Positions 1 to 12,500 of a stretch of 24,178 nucleotides of DNA are shown piece by piece (position 1 is the first letter of the stretch; the number at the start of each line of letters is the position of its first letter). The stretch comes from Mnemiopsis leidyi (lineage: Eukaryota; Ctenophora; Tentaculata; Lobata; Bolinopsidae): the NCBI GenBank assembly GCA_000226015.1, contig JH152939.1:19213-43390 (forward strand), given 5' to 3'. Both the position numbers and the translations under genes were made by a program. The notes beneath the pieces were generated by a model. The model searched no databases. It worked only from the letters and a program-made list of their open reading frames with translations, and had not been told where the DNA came from.

Positions 1-220
1 CCTCTACACAAGTTAGTTTCTACTTTCACTCTTACTCTCCTCTACACTAAGTTAGTTTCACTTTCACTCTTACTCTCCTCTACACAACGTTAGTTTCACT
101 TTCACTCTTACTCTCCTCTACACAAGTTAGTTTCACTTTCACTCTCACCTTCCCGTAGACCAGTAATTTTCACTTTCACCCGTGCTCTCATTTAAGCTTA
201 TTTCACTTTCACCGCGTCAG
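1..220. repeat. Decaying 37-38 bp minisatellite ending at a splice acceptor
   Basis: Five head-to-tail units, each starting near CCTCTACACAAGTTAG and containing TTTCACTTTCACTC, begin at about 1, 39, 77, 115 and 152, with a truncated sixth at 189-220. The first three units are nearly identical. The fourth is slightly changed, and the fifth and sixth are clearly degenerate. The + strand is strongly pyrimidine-rich. The last unit ends in CGCGTCAG, which serves as the acceptor of the first visible exon of the long + strand gene, so the array supplies that intron's polypyrimidine tract. Confidence 0.9.
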
Positions 221-3200
221 CCAAGGCAGTACGCTGAGTGCTAACCAGCTGATACTCCTCATATTACCTGGCACTCCAAGACGCCAGCTGCATTATCTAG
301 TCTACTGTTCACCAATTATTAAGATCGAGAGTATTTTACTAAACTGCAGTCTACCGAATTTAAAGCACCAGTTCTGGTAATAAGTGCAATCTCCACTATC
401 TTCAAGGTTCTGCTGTAAACGTTTTCTAACACCGGACACCGGTACACGCTTACTGTTACTAAGGAATTGTTTTAGTTCCTACTAAGGAATTGTTCTTAGT
501 CTTATGATCGCCACGTTAACACTTGACTATCATTCCAACAAACTGACTAATGCAAAGTAGGAGAGCGGGGCGTAGAATCCAGGTGGAAATTTTCTTCTGT
601 ACTGCAGGGGGCTGATTGAAAATTTGAATACTGACTGATTCAATATTCAGGGTGATATCAGAATTGCGGCTTATAAAACTGGTCCACAACACGATAAAGC
701 TGCTGTCCTCTACTACTACTGTCGCCAAAGCAATGTTCCTGATTCACAGTCTTCTTTCTAACGAGACATTCGCTAACAAGCACAAAGCCTCCATCATTAA
801 TCAGGGTTAGTTTCTTATCTAATCATTGAAAACGTAGCCGCATTTTTGTTTGGGTTTAAGTGAGGTAGACAGCACGACACGGCTGCAAAAAAGATTGATT
901 TATTTCGTGTTCTTATAAAGCTATGAAGTTTGATTTGTCTGCTCCAGACTGAATATCAAAACTTCGTAAGCTGAACAAAATTAAAACACAGCAGATAGCT
1001 TCTAAAAGGAATATGTAACACTACAATCCGAATAAAAGTTCCCGTGACCCAAGCTCTACTGCCTTGGTGGAGACACGTTCTGCTGGAATCTTCCCATCAT
1101 GTTTCCAGCGGGAGAGTAGTTGCAACAGATGATGGTTTTGGAGCCGCTCCTTGCCTCCGCACATCCGAGTCCGGTGGAGCTCTTCCAGACCATCTGGGTG
1201 AAATGTCCAGTCTCTGAAAGTTGAGGAAATATTAAAGGTTGAGAATTGAGATCCTCTGTCGCTAGAATCTTAAAATAAGATCGAACTCTTACAATTGTCC
1301 TAAGCTAAAATTGAATGTTTCTGTTGAAAGGCAGACGGTTTAGCTTCATACTTTCATTAGAATAAAAAACCTGATTCGTGACTTAATAAAAACTTACGCA
1401 TGCTGAAGCCTCCGTTCTGGTAGTTGTAGTACCGGTTCTCTGCATACCAGGAGTCAGCAGCAGCGCGCATCCTGCTGCCACCGCTTCCCCAGCTTGCGTA
1501 AAGGTTCTCTCCTGAACATGAAGGTGTTACCTCAATTCGGATTGAGCTGAATTTCCCACTTCAAAACCATTTGTAAAATAAGTAAATTTAGAGTTTCGCT
1601 GCTTACTCCTGCACCAAAAATAAGGCCTTTGTTTATAAAAACGTAACAAATATCCGGAAATACAAAACGTAACAAATGCCTGGAAATACTCGTTACATTT
1701 CTTACCGTAGTTGCTGCTGCTGTGTTTGAACTGGCCGGTCCTAGCCAAGTAGTCGCAGTGCTTCTGGGCGTGTGCTGCAGCCCCGCTGTGCCAGCTCATA
1801 GGGGGAGCACCGTGCTTCGCTCGGTATTGGTTGTGTGAGGAGAGCGCATCTCCACGCACATCGGCGCTGACAGCAGCTAGTAGAGCAAGAGCGAAAGTAA
1901 GAGTGGTGATCATGTTGACGGTGAAAACTGGTGGTTTGAAGTTAGTTTGGCGAGCTCTTTTATATCATCCGGATCTCGGTTCTGGAAGAGACTAAGTTGA
2001 TTCAATTACGTTCTATCCATTGAAATTTCACACTTGTAGTCGATCTACGGTTTTTTCATCTTTTGTCTTTTGTCAAACATTCTGTTCGCGTTATAGTAGG
2101 ACAATAGCTTAATCTTGTTAGCAACCAAATGTTGAACTGAAAAAGAACAATGTGAGACCGCGAGTGTGACGTTCACTGATGTAAAGCAATGATGGGAAAC
2201 GGTCGGTTATGTTTTTCCCACTCATCCTAGAAATCCAAATATTTGCCCTCTTCAGGAAAGTTGATGCAGGGAATAAAGCACGCTCTAGCCTACACAAAGT
2301 CAAGCGAAGTTATTTCCTCGGCGTTGGCACTTCTGAAAGTTCTGGACTCGCCCCAACTTATAGCACAGGTGTGGTGTATGAAAGAAACTCCTAAAGTTTT
2401 TGGGATAATCAAATTTATAAAGATCTCTATGATAACAAGTAACTTCCATCACAAATTCAATTAAAAAGCTGAAGAGGATTTCGATCAGAGTCAATATAGA
2501 TTCCATCTCCTAACCCTGGTTTCTTCCAGCATAACCTACTGGATTACATTCTGGAGTGCCTGACAAGTGAAGACGAGAGTGTGTGTATCACCTCTCTCGA
2601 CCTCTGTATCTCTTCTCAACACACCAACAAGTCGAATGTCATGTACATATCTGACTCTCTGATAGCCCTCATAGACAGGGTAATCTTGATTGTGTCTTTT
2701 GGAATGTCTGTTGGGCGTTGGAGTTCTTTTATTGTAATGTTTGTGGAGATTAACGCTGTTCAAATAATACTGTTTTGATCGACGAACAATAATTATTAAA
2801 ATTAAAGATTAAAGCTAATTTTTTTAAAACTGACTTAGAAATTGAACATAATTATTTCGAATCTCTCGAAGCGACTTTTTCTATTTGTGTTATTCTATAT
2901 TTCGCAGGAGAAAAAGAGGATGCGAGGCGACATAATAGAGCGATGTCTTATCTTCCTTATCAAACTATCTGAGATAAGAACCCCAGATAACTTCCACTCT
3001 ATCCTTATCAACATTATTGAGTGGGGCAATGAGACGCTTGTCTCCTTGATCTGTCTCATCGTGGTGAAGTTCTCTCTCCATTGCACCCACGTACAGGTAC
3101 TTGCGGTTTGTCTTTCTTTTTTCGCACAGGTGTGGAGGATGTTAGCTATCTGCCTACTTTTATCTATGTGCACGAGAAGTAAAACTGGGTATTAGCTATT

Positions 3201-3531
3201 ATAAGATTATAGCTATGGAGAAGGTTCAGCAATAATTCATTAAATTTTACTAACAATATTTACTTCATCTTATATAGTACTACTTAAAAATTGATCACAA
3301 TATAACATTAATGATCCTACTCTCATAGAATAAACTAAATCGTTCTGTATATTAAACACTATCTGCTAAACACTATCTACCAAACTACTCAACATCAATA
3401 AAACCCAGGCGATGAAGCTGGTGGTTGAACTGACAAAGTGGATGGAGAACAACCTCTCACAACGGAGCAGGAAACTCCCAACACAGACTTGGCTGCCTGA
3501 CACTACAGAGTTCTGCAGAGATGGAGAACAG
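221..3531 (+). CDS. 5' exon cluster of the helical-repeat gene (six exons)
   Basis: Six small exons of 113-189 nt encode about residues 1-295 of the visible protein. Exon 651-805 reads as clean helical protein (VISELRLIKLVHN..., then AKAMFLIHSLLSNE) after the acceptor CAATATTCAG. Exon 2256-2368 includes SSALALLKVLDSPQLIAQ and has a less typical donor, GTGTGG. Exon 2530-2679 includes LLDYILECLTSEDES and SLDLCISS. Exon 2908-3096 includes IIERCLIFLIKLSE, and exon 3409-3531 ends in a tryptophan- and charge-rich stretch (TWLPDTTEFCRDGEQ). These exons are short; they were found from splice signals and frame continuity. Introns are 274, 1450, 161, 228 and 312 bp. The 1450-bp intron holds the antisense CAP gene. 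Confidence 0.78.
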
Positions 3532-6500
3532 GTAAATTCGGGGAAATCTCTTACTTCGGGGAAATGTGTAATTAATTAAAGTTTTTTAAATTCATTCTTG
3601 ATTACATACTACTCTGACTTCCATTATACCTAGATACAGCATAACAAAAACGTAGCTCGTCTCTTTTAATTAGGTACATGATGTAGGTGGGGGATTAAGC
3701 TTTCAAAGTTTTCATTTTCATTTCGCAGGGATTTTACTGGCTGTTATTAAACTTCAAAGTTCTTGAAGTCAATTACATGCTGCTCATACGTTTAAAGTCA
3801 AATGCAATCTTCTAGTCTTAAAATGGGTTTAGACCCCCCCTTTTTCACCACACGGAAGTAGGAAAGACTTTCTGGAGTCTTTTTATTTGAGAATTAGACA
3901 GTCCAAACAGTAGCCCAATTTTGGAACACTAAAAACTGCATTGCGCTGTTTCTTCAAAGTCAAATTCAAGTTGGGAAGTAACAGCTCTAAGGTTCCTCAT
4001 CTGGGTAATGCAGCTCTGTACATCTGATGATGTGATACTAAAATCAACCCTGAGAGGTTTAATTTCAAGCCGCCGTATTGAAAAATTAATCGACGGTACG
4101 GACGGCGGGAATGTCAAACCTTGTGTCGAGGCTCGAGCCAGAACTGAAGGTTAAAACTTCTTGATTAGTTGTGGCAAGCTATGACCCCAACGCCGCCGCC
4201 ATGCCATTTATTTTGGCCACGTCGCCGATTTTGGTAAAACACGATAGCTCACACCACTGGATCAGGAACTAGGTATTCATCAAATTGTGCTCCAAGGCTT
4301 TTGGAATTGCGGATGGCATGATGGAGTTACACTCAATCAAATATTTTCCGCTGGCTATGGATCAGAGTTTTTTTCAGGTGTGGGCCACTGACATCTCAGT
4401 CTTGTTCTGATTTATTTATGTAATCAGTTTCAATCGTCCAGCTCTTTCACTTATCCGAGCATTGTTTGATTTTGGTTGTTGAAACAAAGAACTTCCATTA
4501 TATATAAGTATGTATAATGTATATAATATATACAGCTGTGCGTCGTTCGGTGACCGACGTTTAAGAACCTGTCAATCTTGGTTCCCACGGGGTCTCATGG
4601 GGCCACATTACACAATGTAATTAGTGACGTTTGTATACAGATGGATCCAATAATCATGATTATATTAGGTACATGTACTTTAGTGGACTAACGCATTTTA
4701 TGTACTTTTAGGTATCTGTTTTTATGTTATTCCAGTCTAATATAGCTGTAGTGATCCTCGACTGTGGAGAATGCTGTCACGCCATCATTCCAATCTTGCC
4801 AGATTATAAATGGGACGCACTTGTCGAAGCCCTTCCAAATTGATTTAACTGGTCTTTGCTGCGGTTTTCTTGTGGTCTAGAGCAACTCATAAATTTATTC
4901 TTGATGAAGGCTCTCATGTTTCCTTTTCTGATGAAGTAAACAATAGGATTGCATGCGGAGTTGATTGGAACTGAGAACTGCATGACTACTTCCATGAGGA
5001 AAGTTCTGATGTCATCAATTTCAAGAAGGTCGATATCTTCATTAAAAGCTATCATGGTTCCTCCGACTGCTATGTAGAGAAAATTGAAGAAGAGAAAAAG
5101 AGACGACAATATGAAAACTGTTATCCCTGCTCGTCTAGTATTCGGCCCTTGGTTGATGGTTTCGTTTTTAGAAAACACCAGTTTGTATCCTGTTAGGGAG
5201 TTCGAAATCAGGACTACGATCACAAAAACTATCAGTGTGAAAAACGTTACTATCTTGCTGACCTCCTGGTACACTTCGTCCTCGTCGTCTCCATGTTCCA
5301 AAATGGTCCAAAATTGTAGCCCAAGAAGAATTCCTTCTTTCAGGATAACGTACAAAAAGTACAATGCTGTACCGTATTGTACAGCTTTTTTGTTGACCAA
5401 GTAGAAGGGAAAACAGAGAGAAAGTGCCCGAGTGACACTCAAGAGGCATGTAGCAAAAGCTGTGCTCTCTGTCAAAACAAAGTACAATATCGAGCTTAGG
5501 ACCGCACTGATTATTTGTGGCAAACTCTCACTCACATAATTCGGTAATCCTTCCTCTTGGTCGAATAACCAAGTTTTAACGATGACATCGATCAGTGTTA
5601 CAAGACAAACTGACAAATCGAGAGAATTCAGCAAGATTAAGATCCGATCTCCTAAACTTTTGTTGGATAAATTGAGGAAATAGCTGAGAGACAAAGCATT
5701 AGCTAAAGTTCCAACTGAAGTAACGACAATAGAAAACACTGTCGTAAACATCTGCTGTCCGGGGTCCATCTCTGGATTGGCCATTGTTGTATTTGTATCC
5801 ATGTCTTCACTCAAATGTACTAATATAAGGTAGTAAATGTCAAAAATCAAATAGTTAAAGTTACTGTAACGTGAAACGACTAAGTATAATATTTGGCTGG
5901 TTGATCGTTATTGTAACCGAACATTTAAGATTTAAATGTGAATCTGCTTGCTGCTAGATGCAGGCTGCAATATAAAGATACTGAGCTTCCCATAAATAGA
6001 ACGGAAAACGCCGATTACATAATGAGATAATATTATATCCTACCGAATAATACTCAACAAACTGCTGATTTCCTAACTTTGTGTCTGTTTTCATGTAGAT
6101 TGAAGAATTATAATTCGGTTACATATTCAAACGGGAATCAGATACATGGCACTCTGAGCTTAATCCCAGCGGTTTTTAGTAAATTAGTTCAAATAAGTTA
6201 CTTTTGCACTAATTGAAATAGACAATTGAATTCCTTTGTGCACTTAAGTTATATAAAAATGTATGCGTTTGAATGCCAAGCTCGCAAATAAATTAAAGAT
6301 AAAATTACAAGATCTACTCTCAAAGCAACTTAGTAGATTAAAGATATAGGTACAATATATGTATAATTGGCGGGTAAGTTCAATAACAATATCCCTAAAG
6401 TACGAGACATAGGCGACATGACGTTGTACCTGATGTAGAACTGTAGAATACAATTGTCAACTTCTTTATCATCCAATACTCTGTAACTTACAATACTGAC

Positions 6501-9500
6501 ACCAGGACCAGGAACTGACTTTAATTACATGGCCCGGTCTGTGTTTAATTTGTATGCAGTAATCGACGTGCAGTGCAGAGAACCTTTGTTAATACAATTC
6601 AATTTAATCATAGAAACGATCATGTCTTTAGTTCAAATTATCATTTTTGATCATATTTAAACGTTTTCTTTAACCGATTCTGTTGCACCTAGCCGAAACT
6701 AAATTTCCGACAACTTTGACATATTGTCATTCATCAACGATGCTACTGTATGGTAAAAATTGTGCTTTGAGCGGTTTTTTGGACCCTTAGAAATTGTTTT
6801 ACCTCGTCATTGCCTTGTAGTCCTTAATTTTCAGAATAATTTAGGATCAATCATGATTATCAGCAATGACCAGTACTACAGAAAGTTCAGGCTACAGCAA
6901 ATAGGCTACAACAAATAGGCCACAACAAATAGGCTTCAACAAATAGGCTTCAACAAATAGGCTTCAACAAATAGGCTGGGGTGTGGTAAGCAGAAGACTA
7001 AAAGCAGTAAATTGGGGCACAAATGATGTACAGACCGGTGGTGGAAAAGAGTGGAGACCTCATGTGGCCCTAATTACAGGTTTACAGTCTCCTTATGCCG
7101 GGTGTAAAGGAGGGAGTTTTAAACTAACTATCACAAAAGTAGACAAATTGATATAGTATAAATTTATCGAGTGTGAAGATGATCATTGATAAAATGAACT
7201 ATAGATCATTGCGATTCAGTTGCTACAAAATATATATGTGACTATTCTAGTAGTCCAGCTGATCATCATGTACCTGAATGAGTCAAGTTCTGCATTCTAT
7301 TGATATTCGAAGTGAGGCGGCATGACAACAGACAATTAACATGCTAGAGTTGGTTTATAATTGTCGCCCATCATACCATTGAAATGTTAATTAATCTTAA
7401 AATCAGGCATGTCATGTATGCTAACAATGCACTGTTATAGTACCTACTTGGAGAGCCACACAACTGAAATCCTAAGTTCTCTAGTGCTATAATTATGGTA
7501 AGTACTATCGCACAAGAAAGGCAGTTTATTGCACGTGTTTAGTGGAGCACCTGTCACAGATTTCTTGGACTTAGAAGTTGCATTTGTTTTGGTAAATTTA
7601 ACGTAGGTTGATCGTTATTTACGAGGGTCCCATCAGATCAAAGGCTCACAACCACAAACTTTATGACAATATTAGGTAACAAAAAAGGTGATATAATCTT
7701 TTTTCTAAACCAACTAGCTCTCCTCACGATACATTATCAGCTTACCTGGCAGTAATGTTTCCGGCTAAACAACATTTCCTTTGACAGCTCAAAAATAATG
7801 AGCTTTATCGATCCTAGAAGGAGTGAAACTTTTGAATATATGGCACGTCAAGGGATGATTTAATTGGGTATGGTCACGAGAAATTTTAAAATTATCTTTT
7901 GTGTAATTTTTATCATCCATCGCTTAATTATAATGCTATAAGCCAGTTCTTTAGCTTCAAAATTTTTGAAACGTTTAAATTTACCAGTGGCAAAATGTTC
8001 TGTCCAAAATTTATGATGGTTAAATACGTAGCAGTCGAAATATAATAAAGAGTTAACATAATTGTGTGTTAAGAATGGCACAACATGGGATCGCCGCGCC
8101 ATTTTGGAGTGCCATTATGAGGTAAAGCCGCTCTGGCCTTATCTTATAATGGCACTCCCTAAGTGCCATATCGCCCTACGAAGAAGAAGAAGAAGAAGAA
8201 GAAGACACAAGATCAAGTAGTACAGTGTACATGGAGTACCTAATGTAGAAATAGCACTCGAGAGCATAATGATGAAATCACAGCATGGAGTTCAGTGTGG
8301 TTTTTACTTTAGTTATGTTTAAAGAACAGTGGACTTCCCTTCTGAAGTTTGATGGTAAACGGAAAAATATAAATGGGAAGAAAAAAAGAAAACAACAACA
8401 ATTATACTGTTGCCCTTATCGATGTTGTAGTACTAAAATTTTTGATGTGAAAGAAAATAAATTTATAGACTCGACTTACCGATCACTTTGAAACCGTCTG
8501 GCCTGAATTTAAACAACCCCTTTTCAATTCCTCGTCTTTATAGATAACACCTTTTTCCACAGTTTGTCAGTTTCTTGATTCCGGTCTTTTACTAACTTCA
8601 TAGTTTATAAGGAGGTTGAGTACAAGTGATACCATCTATATCTCGTTGGTAAAATGTATAGGTAAGTAACTTTTCATCCTTTAAGCGCAGGACATGATCA
8701 GACTGTGAAATTATCAAGTTCAAAAATTAACACATCATCAAACATAAATTCAATTCAATTCCTTTTTAACTATTAAACGATAGAAATTATACGAAATTAA
8801 AATTGATATATCAAACGGCATTTCCAAAATAACAGACAAAAAACGGCCATCTTAAGCTTTAAGGCGGCTCAGATAGTTCAGTCCAGAAAGTAAATTTGTC
8901 ATGATTTAAGTTGAAAGTTTGATGAACTTCCTAAATCACTGATGATATCATATTAACTAAAAAGATTACAAGTCTTGTTTCGAATAATAACAACGAAAAA
9001 ACAAACAATTTCTTAAGCAAGGACGACAGAGTTGATGTGGTCATTAAATGACACATCTTCATCAGAATATGTAACACCCAGACTCATAGCTATTCAATTA
9101 GACTGATGTATTATTCTTGGATTATTAGTTGTCTTACAGTCATATAACCATATAACGAATACATCAGATTCTTCAAGCTGATGGACAGATTAGAAACAGA
9201 AATGAAGCCGCCCCTCTAGCCCAGCAGAGATCGGATCTGCTTGGATCCGGCCGACTATAGAAATAGACTCCAACAATCAAGAGTGCTATTCGCCCAGCCT
9301 CAGTTAGAATTAGAGACGATGTATTTAGAAGTGCAAGTCTTGGACTGGATGTACTCTCCCAGGTTCCTATCAGAAACCCTGCAGAGAAGACACGTATGAA
9401 GACCCTCTGACACTCAGTTCACAGCAAATGATGTAGACTGTAGTTCAATGAAAAACAAGGCATCTCATGCTTTCTAAAGATAGTTTGTAGAAGTAAATTG

Positions 9501-12500
9501 TGGGTTTTCTTTGCTCTCATGGACTGGGATTCGTCTGCAGTCCACACCACCTTAACCAGATGCTTTTGATGAAGGCTCTCATGTGGGCCTTTCTGCAGAT
9601 GTAAACAATAGGATTGCATGCGGAGTTAATTGGAACTGAGAACTGCATCACTGTTTCCAAGAGAAAAGTTCTGATGTCATCCGGTTGGAGGTCGTTCAAA
9701 TCTTCATTAAAAGCTATCATGGCTCCTCCGACTGCTATGTAGAGAAAATTGAAGAAGAGAAAAAGAGACGATAATATGAAAACTGTTATCCCTGCTCGTC
9801 TAGTATTCGGCCCTTGGTTGATGGTTTCGTTTTTAGAAAACACAAGTTTGTATCCTGTTAGGGAGTTCGAAATCAGGACTACGATCACAAAAACTATCAA
9901 TGTGAAAATCGTTACTTTCTTGCTGACATCCTCGTAGACTTCGTCTTCGTCATCTCCATGTTCCAAAATGGTCCTAAATTGTAGCCCAAGGAGCATTCCT
10001 TCTTTCAGGATAATGTACAAAAAGTACAGTGCTGTACCGTATTGTACAGCTTTTTTGTTGACCAAGTAGAAGGGAAAACAGAGAGAAAGTGCCCGTGTGA
10101 CACTTAAAAGACATGTAGCAAAAGCTGTGCTCTCTGTAAAAACGAAAAACAGTATCGAGTCTAGCATAGCTCTGATCAGTGCGGACGCAGATAATTCAAA
10201 GATGACATCAAATAGTGTTAAAAGACAAACTGACAGATCGAGTGTATTCAGCAAGATCAAGATCCGATCTCCTAGACTTTTGTTGGATATGTTGATGAAA
10301 TAGCTGAAAGATAAAGCATTAGCGACAGTTCCTACTGAAGTGACGACAAAGGAAAACACAGTCCTAAACATCTGCTGTCCAGGGTCTATCTTCGGATGGG
10401 CCATTGTTGAAATCAAATTTTCGCTTGGTTCTGTCAACTCCATATTATTTTCTAGATATGACAAAATATCGTTATTAATTTGTTCAGATTGAGTGTATTT
10501 GAATCCAAAGAAACTGTGCCTAAGGAAAAAAGTAAATTGTATACCGAATATCTTTCATAATCGTCACAAAATCAATCACAATCAATGGAATTACCTTTCT
10601 ACCCGACTTTAATATGTTTTCAAATTGTCAATTTTATCGTCCCTAATGAACCTATAGGTTTTAAGGCCAATCAAAATTGTGCCCATTAATTTATCAAATA
10701 AGGCAACAAATTTGCCCATAAGAGCTAGGTATCTTGATTATTAAATAATGTTTGTCGGCAGAAATAATCGATGTGGGCATTTTGCAGGCTGTCATGGTTA
10801 AATGTTCCGGCGCCGCGCCGTGTATTGCTCAGACTTTGATCATCTGATTCGCTAAATTCTTCAGAGATGTTTCAGAAAAGTAGCCCATTCGATCCGAGAA
10901 ATAAAGCAAGTTTACCAAAATCTAAGTTCATTGTTCGCTTTTTGGCCGTTTCATCACATCCGGATCCCTGAAAACCTTAGAGCTCTAGCATATTGAGTAT
11001 TTAAGATTACAGGTTACATTCCTCGGATGAGCGACTTTTCTGATGTATTCCTGAAAAATGTTCGAGATCAAATGATCAGAGGCCTAGAAATAAGTTCAAA
11101 AATTTTCACTATGACTTTCGGACACCCTGTATCTTTAACAATCTCTTGCGAAACAAACATAGCATTAAGATACTTCAGTCTATAAAGCAATATAATACTA
11201 ACTTGAAGCTTACTGTGGACTTAACATGGACAAGTGACCCTCAATGACATAGACTTCTGGCTAGCTAATATAGCATCATATATTAGTAATTCCTTGTTCA
11301 ACATGTTATACTCTATACAGTCTATACACAGCCTGTATGTGTATACAGACTATTATCACAGACCCTTCTTTCATGACCAGAGACCAAAAAAAAGAAAAAA
11401 AGAAATTTGTTTGACCAATGATAAGAAATTTGGACATTTTGGGAATAACCAGCTCAATGATTCACCTAATTTAGGGGCAGCTGGCCGCTTATCTTTTACT
11501 AAGGGGTCTGCACTCGTTGAGAAATGAGAAGTTGATCTTGGTTAAGGTTTTCTAATCGTTTCTTTTCCGCCCCACGTTTTCTATTGGCTGCAGCTGTTGT
11601 AATCTCGTCATGCTTCTAATATTAGTGTACCCTTGGCCTTAGTCATATGACCACTCAAATTCCTTCATCACCGCTCACTGACGTGACTAATATACCTGGC
11701 AGGTAAAATCAGTTTACGCATCCACGAAAAAATATCGAGTCAATCGTAAAAATTAAGAATTGAAATAAATCCGTCGCATTCATAATGCCCGGAACCTGAC
11801 ATCATTAAATCATTAAATTATTAAATTCATTAAATCATGACTTAAACATTATTCGCAGGTCCTCTCAGCAGTGTTGCAGGTCCTGGGATACCTCGTAAAG
11901 ATACTGTTAGATCAAATAGATCAACTTCAGTTATCCGTTCTCCAGGTAATCATCTTGCATTTCATCTGTACTTTTAGATCAACTCGCATTTAATATGTAC
12001 TATTTCTAATGTTTAACGTTTTTTAAGATCTGCGGCCAACAAGTAGTTTGTTGATACTTTCAATTTTCATCATATGAGATATACTTACACTGATTAAATT
12101 CTTGCTGTTTTAGATACTCGTCAGTGGTCCTAGTTGTGGCTAAATACAACTGAGAGTCATGCAGTATATTCATTTAATGTGGACGTCCCACAATAGATAG
12201 CATTTGTACTTTTATCATGACCCGTCTGCGCTACTTTCACACAAAGAGAAGAAGTCAAAAGACTCAGAGATTGTCAGAAAAGAGAATTTTGTCGAAATTC
12301 CTAGGTCTTAATTAGGTTCGCTCACATATCACGAAATTGATTAATTAGCTAGAGGGGGAGGGTCAGGGTATTTAAATAATCCTGGAGACGAAGTGGGATT
12401 TGTTTGGCCTTGTAACGTAACCATTTGAATTGTACATGATCATTATATGTGAACGAATCCATATAAAGTATCATAAAGTAAGAAGGATCATAATTTAACA

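Larger units (their letters stand above)
5822..9516. other. Intronic stretch between the duplicated GPCRs
   Basis: It contains no gene that I can support. It is AT-rich and carries the 14-bp tandem repeat at 6889-6977 and the hairpin with GAA repeat at 8105-8204. Short open frames such as 7860-8102 and 8285-8491 have lysine-rich, compositionally random translations. Confidence 0.6.

Noticed and set aside
1527..1913. CAP protein read as one 128-residue open frame
   Set aside because: It runs past the donor at 1705 into intron sequence and loses the CAP motifs. Splicing restores GENLYASWG and GHFTQMVW.
3929..4117. 62-codon minus-strand open frame
   Set aside because: It has no domain, splice context or regulatory signal, and its length is within chance for this composition.
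4542..4560. CGTCG...CGACG hairpin considered as a structured RNA or histone stem-loop
   Set aside because: The loop and flanks do not match a histone 3' stem-loop, and no histone gene lies nearby.
5084..5449. Open frames overlapping the first GPCR on both strands
   Set aside because: They are out-of-frame shadows of the receptor gene. The same + strand shadow recurs at 9749 because the two receptor genes are nearly identical there.
6889..6977. Short regular repeats considered as a CRISPR array
   Set aside because: The units are contiguous 14-mers with no unique spacers, in animal DNA.
9181..9420. Stretch that reads partly like protein on the + strand (MDRLETEMKPPL, then a further open segment ending LSETLQRRHV)
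   Set aside because: It has an in-frame stop in the middle, shifts between frames, and shows no family motif. It may be a mobile-element remnant but cannot be supported.
9517..10464. Receptor copy 2 starting at MSYLENN
   Set aside because: The first codon there is TTG. The first real ATG is at 10443. Likewise the upstream extension of copy 1 to 5850 begins with TTG.
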